Shown here in pieces: positions 61,592-64,000 of a stretch of 64,000 nucleotides of DNA. The stretch covers positions 248,001 through 312,000 of the forward strand of contig NZ_CP058601.1 of NCBI RefSeq assembly GCF_013402815.2, given 5' to 3'. The translations under genes and the position numbers were made by a program. Each line of letters begins with the position of its first letter. Positions within the stretch are counted from its first letter, which is position 1. The notes below the pieces were generated by a model that saw nothing but the letters and a program-made list of their open reading frames with translations, did no database searches and was not told where the DNA came from. This stretch comes from Natrinema halophilum (GTDB lineage: Archaea > Halobacteriota > Halobacteria > Halobacteriales > Natrialbaceae).

Positions 61592-62254
61592 ATGTCATCA
61601 GACTCGAACTCGAACGTCGCACGAACGAACGAATCGCACTGGGCAGTCCACTACGACATCGAACCGATTCGAATTCGCGATCCGGTTGCCGAAGCGCTGG
61701 CCGTCCTCGAGGAAGGAGAGCCGTTCCTCGTCGACTACGAGGATATCGTCACGGTCGCGGGTCACTCGTGCCCGACCGCGGCCGGCGCGTACCGCATCGC
61801 GGAGAAAGGGCTCGAGGCGCTGTACCCCGATTCGCTTCCCGTTCGAAGCGAGATCGAAGTGCTGGCCGCCGGACCCCGTGACGATCCCGGCTACGGTATC
61901 ACCGGGCGACTCATCTCGGTCGTCACCGGCACCGCAGGTGTCGACGGGTTCGGCGGATTGGCGGGTGGCCTGGGCGATCGGCAAGGCCTGCTATCCTTCG
62001 ACGCCTTCGAGACCGATGCGATCGGTCCGACGTTTCGGTTCCGTCGAACGGACACGGAGCGCGGTGTCGAGGTCACGTACCACGTCGGTGACGTGCCCGA
62101 TGGCGGTCCGGCCATCGGGAATTTGCGGGCCATACTCGAGGGAACCGCGACAGACGACCAACGGAATGCGTTTGCTGACGCGTGGCACGATCGAGTACGT
62201 GCCGTCCTCGCAGACGACGACCTCTTTTCGGTCGTCCCGATAGCACCACGATGA
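61592..62254 (+). CDS. FmdE-like protein
   Basis: 220 residues. The motif VAGHSCPTAAGAYRIAEKGL is close to the GHxCPG motif of FmdE/formylmethanofuran dehydrogenase subunit E and related metal-binding proteins. Conserved Cys and His there could bind a metal. The later FGGLAGGLGDRQGLLSFDAF segment is glycine-rich. The rest is acidic. Function unknown; adjacency to the metal ATPase (52 bp downstream, same strand) hints at a metal-related role. Confidence 0.72.
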   Translation: MSSDSNSNVARTNESHWAVHYDIEPIRIRDPVAEALAVLEEGEPFLVDYEDIVTVAGHSCPTAAGAYRIAEKGLEALYPDSLPVRSEIEVLAAGPRDDPGYGITGRLISVVTGTAGVDGFGGLAGGLGDRQGLLSFDAFETDAIGPTFRFRRTDTERGVEVTYHVGDVPDGGPAIGNLRAILEGTATDDQRNAFADAWHDRVRAVLADDDLFSVVPIAPR

Positions 62255-62338
62255 TTCTAGCAGCGTCGGACACCTGAGACCGTCGATCGATCGCGGACGA
62301 TCCAAGCGTTTTTACCCGCGCCGCACCCCTCCACTGGT

Positions 62339-63091
62339 GTGCGAATCGAGAACAGTTTCATTCCAGTACGCGGCGTTGGGGAAACGACCGAACGTCGCCT
62401 CTGGGAGAACGGCATCACCCACTGGGACGAGTTCGATGGTAGCGTGGTCGGGTCGACGCTTTCCGACCGAATCGAGACGTTCATCGAAGAAGGATGGACC
62501 CACCTCGAACGAGGAGACGTCTCCGTTTTCGCCGACGCACTGCCCGCGTCGAGTCGCTGGCGGTGCTACGAGAACGTCAGCGACGAGACCTGCTTTCTGG
62601 ACATCGAAACGACAGGGCTCAGTGCCGCCACGAACGACGTAACGACCGTCAGCCTCCACCGCGGTGGCGAGACGAAAACGTTCGTCAAAGGCTGCGATCT
62701 GACGAGCAGACGCCTCGAGCGGGAACTCGACGACTCAGCCCTGCTGGTGACGTTTAACGGCCAGCGGTTCGACGTCCCCTTCCTCGAGACCTGTTTCGAG
62801 GTCGACATCGACGTGCCACACGTCGACCTCATGTACCCCTGCAAGAAACTTGGCCTCGACGGGGGGCTGAAGGCGATCGAACGCGACCTCGGGATCGATC
62901 GAGATATGCCCGACATCAGCGGCCGCGACGCAGTCCGACTCTGGCACGAGTACGAACGCGGCGACGACGGTGCCCTCGAAACACTCGTCGAATACAACCG
63001 GGCAGACACAGCGAATCTCGAACCGTTGATGGAAATCGTTGCGAATCGCCTCCACGAGGACGTCTTCGAAGCGGCAAGGGCCGGCGACTGA
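62339..63091 (+). CDS. RNase H-like 3'-5' exonuclease domain protein
   Basis: 250 residues. A helix-hairpin-helix-like N-terminus (FIPVRGVGETTERRLWENGI), then an exonuclease fold: TCFLDIETTGLS (DxE, first metal site), LLVTFNGQRFDVPFLE, HVDLMYPCKKLGL, and AVRLWHEYERGDDGALETLVEYNRADTANLEPL (Asp of the last motif; shown here only in part). Belongs to the YprB/RNase_H_2 group seen in haloarchaea; likely a nuclease on DNA or RNA. Start at GTG 62339. Confidence 0.85.
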   Translation: MRIENSFIPVRGVGETTERRLWENGITHWDEFDGSVVGSTLSDRIETFIEEGWTHLERGDVSVFADALPASSRWRCYENVSDETCFLDIETTGLSAATNDVTTVSLHRGGETKTFVKGCDLTSRRLERELDDSALLVTFNGQRFDVPFLETCFEVDIDVPHVDLMYPCKKLGLDGGLKAIERDLGIDRDMPDISGRDAVRLWHEYERGDDGALETLVEYNRADTANLEPLMEIVANRLHEDVFEAARAGD

Positions 63092-63206
63092 TCTCGGTCA
63101 CTGACGTCGAATCGGATGCGCTGTTTCCGTGGCCGCGAACTCTGTCTCACTAGAATCCGACGATGTCCACTCATCTGTACGAGAGGCGTCCCAGAATCAC
63201 TCATAC

Positions 63207-63605
63207 ATGATTGACGATGGGTTTGAAACATCCGTTACCGTTCGAATTCGCGACCTCGATTCCATGGGACACGTCAACAATGCCGTGTATGCGACGTATC
63301 TCGAGCAAGCACGAAACGACTACTTCAGAGAGGTCCTCGGTGTCTCACTGTCTGAGATGGATTCCGTTCTCGCGAGCCTCGAACTCGATTACGCACGCTC
63401 GATCGAGGCAAAAGACGACGTCACCGTCTCGATCACCATCACCGAAATCGGTTCCGCGAGTCTATCGATGGCGTACGAGATTCGCGCAAACGGAGAGCAA
63501 GCGGCGACGGCACGAACCGTTCAGGTGCACACCGATCCCGAAAACGGCGGTTCACGACCGATTCCGTCGTCGTGGCGCTTACGAATCGAACATCGACAGG
63601 GGTGA
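63207..63605 (+). CDS. Hotdog-fold acyl-CoA thioesterase
   Basis: 132 residues from ATG 63207 (an upstream GTG at 63129 would add 26 polar residues). The core ETSVTVRIRDLDSMGHVNNAVYATYLEQARNDYF (quoted in part: RDLDSMGHVNNAVYATYLEQ) is the 4-hydroxybenzoyl-CoA thioesterase/YbgC motif, with Asp in DLDSMGH as the catalytic residue. Hydrolyses acyl-CoA thioesters. Single gene downstream of the exonuclease gene; no promoter motif stands out. Confidence 0.88.
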   Translation: MIDDGFETSVTVRIRDLDSMGHVNNAVYATYLEQARNDYFREVLGVSLSEMDSVLASLELDYARSIEAKDDVTVSITITEIGSASLSMAYEIRANGEQAATARTVQVHTDPENGGSRPIPSSWRLRIEHRQG

Positions 63606-63703
63606 CATCCTCCTCGCCGTAACAGTTGTTGCAAATACGATTTCTTTATTCAGTCTGCGGCGTGATTTTTTCGTGCCGATTCTCCCGTCACACATGAGTT
63701 ATC

Positions 63704-64000
63704 TCACCTGGTGACCTTCGTCTTTTCCTCTGAGTTCTGACACTGATTCGAGCGGGTTTCGACGGGCTTCACTCGGAGCTCTCCGAAGCCGTACTTCGAG
63801 TGACTGCCGACCCGGAGGATGCCGCTCTTCGCGGTCTCCACCGGGCGGTCGCCCTCGTAGGCGACCACCTGCCCGTGGTCCACGGTCTGGAGCTTGTACA
63901 CCTCGCGTTGCTCCAGCACCTTCTCCTCGCGTTCACGGAGATCGCAGCGGTCTTCCTTCCACCACCACGGGACGTCCTGGTCGTGAGCGTTCGGGTACTC
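63704..64000 (-). CDS. C-terminal part of an unrecognised protein (5' end beyond window)
   Basis: 98 residues to the stop at 63704; the gene continues past the right edge. The sequence reads VPWWWKEDRCDLREREEKVLEQREVYK, then HGQVVAYEGDRPVETAKSGI then LRVGSHSKYGFGELRVKPVETR. The GSHSKYGFGELRV stretch resembles a glycine-rich beta loop as in RAMP-type Cas proteins, but nothing else supports that. Much less acidic than its neighbours, which suggests foreign origin. Unknown function. Confidence 0.6.
   Translation of the reverse strand, partial: EYPNAHDQDVPWWWKEDRCDLREREEKVLEQREVYKLQTVDHGQVVAYEGDRPVETAKSGILRVGSHSKYGFGELRVKPVETRSNQCQNSEEKTKVTR

Overview
The window is chromosomal DNA from a halophilic archaeon (class Halobacteria). 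The evidence is the very acidic proteome, the GC-rich CTCGAG/GTCGAC-heavy codon use, TATA boxes placed 24-32 bp before start codons (leaderless genes), and archaeal-only housekeeping genes: proteasome alpha subunit, RNase P proteins 2 and 3, SBDS, archaeal-type SAM synthetase, TbsP. The gene mix and the mobile-element style fit the Natrialba/Natrinema/Haloterrigena group, but that placement is inference. No rRNA, tRNA, CRISPR array or origin was found.

Layout. 1-10.8 kb: 3' part of pyrB, a RAD55-like protein, a long FKBP isomerase, a CYTH protein, SAM synthetase, an MFS exporter, ThiI, a lipoprotein, cysteine synthase and a thioredoxin. 10.8-15.8 kb: a biotin-dependent carboxyltransferase preceded by a decapitated acyl-CoA ligase, a DUF255 protein and a cold-shock protein. 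15.9-18.1 kb: a decayed patch (broken membrane-protein gene, two broken winged-helix genes) and an antitoxin-like gene. 18.1-25.2 kb: aconitase, three paralogous secreted proteins, and the overlapping thyA-folA pair. 25.2-34.6 kb: three copies of one MITE family, a gutted IS200/IS605-type tnpB with clusters of perfect hairpins, purD, an aminotransferase, an MgtC/DUF4010 membrane protein and a PadR regulator. 35-45.2 kb: an oligopeptide transporter coupled to a PqqD-like gene, folD, glyA, a CHAT (caspase-like) protein and tbsP. 45.7-51.5 kb: the conserved information-processing block rnp3-methyltransferase-rnp2-psmA-SBDS, followed by FUN14 and hflX. 51.5-64 kb: a heavily damaged permease/stress-protein fusion, a thiolase with an OB-fold partner, a collagen-like membrane-anchored protein, a metal-efflux cassette (sensor, HMA chaperone, P1B ATPase), an FmdE-like protein, an RNase H-like exonuclease, a thioesterase, and the 3' end of an unknown gene.

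Functional themes. One-carbon/nucleotide metabolism is spread across the window (pyrB, SAM synthetase, thyA, folA, purD, folD, glyA): GlyA and FolD supply folate one-carbon units, ThyA uses them, and FolA regenerates tetrahydrofolate. The rnp3-to-SBDS block joins tRNA processing, protein degradation and ribosome maturation. The metal cassette at 58.6-61.5 kb looks self-contained: a divergent winged-helix regulator with a CxxC pair, a DCxxC-type metallochaperone and an ATPase with a variant CPG transport motif.

Genome decay is unusually visible. At least six genes are truncated, frameshifted or stopped (1.5, 12.4-12.9, 15.9-16.4, 16.6-17.2, 31.9-32.5 and 51.5-52.8 kb). No single undescribed defence-like system is proven here. 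The best leads are the CHAT protein, the hairpin arrays inserted in the tnpB remnant, the OPT/PqqD pair, and the variant metal pump.
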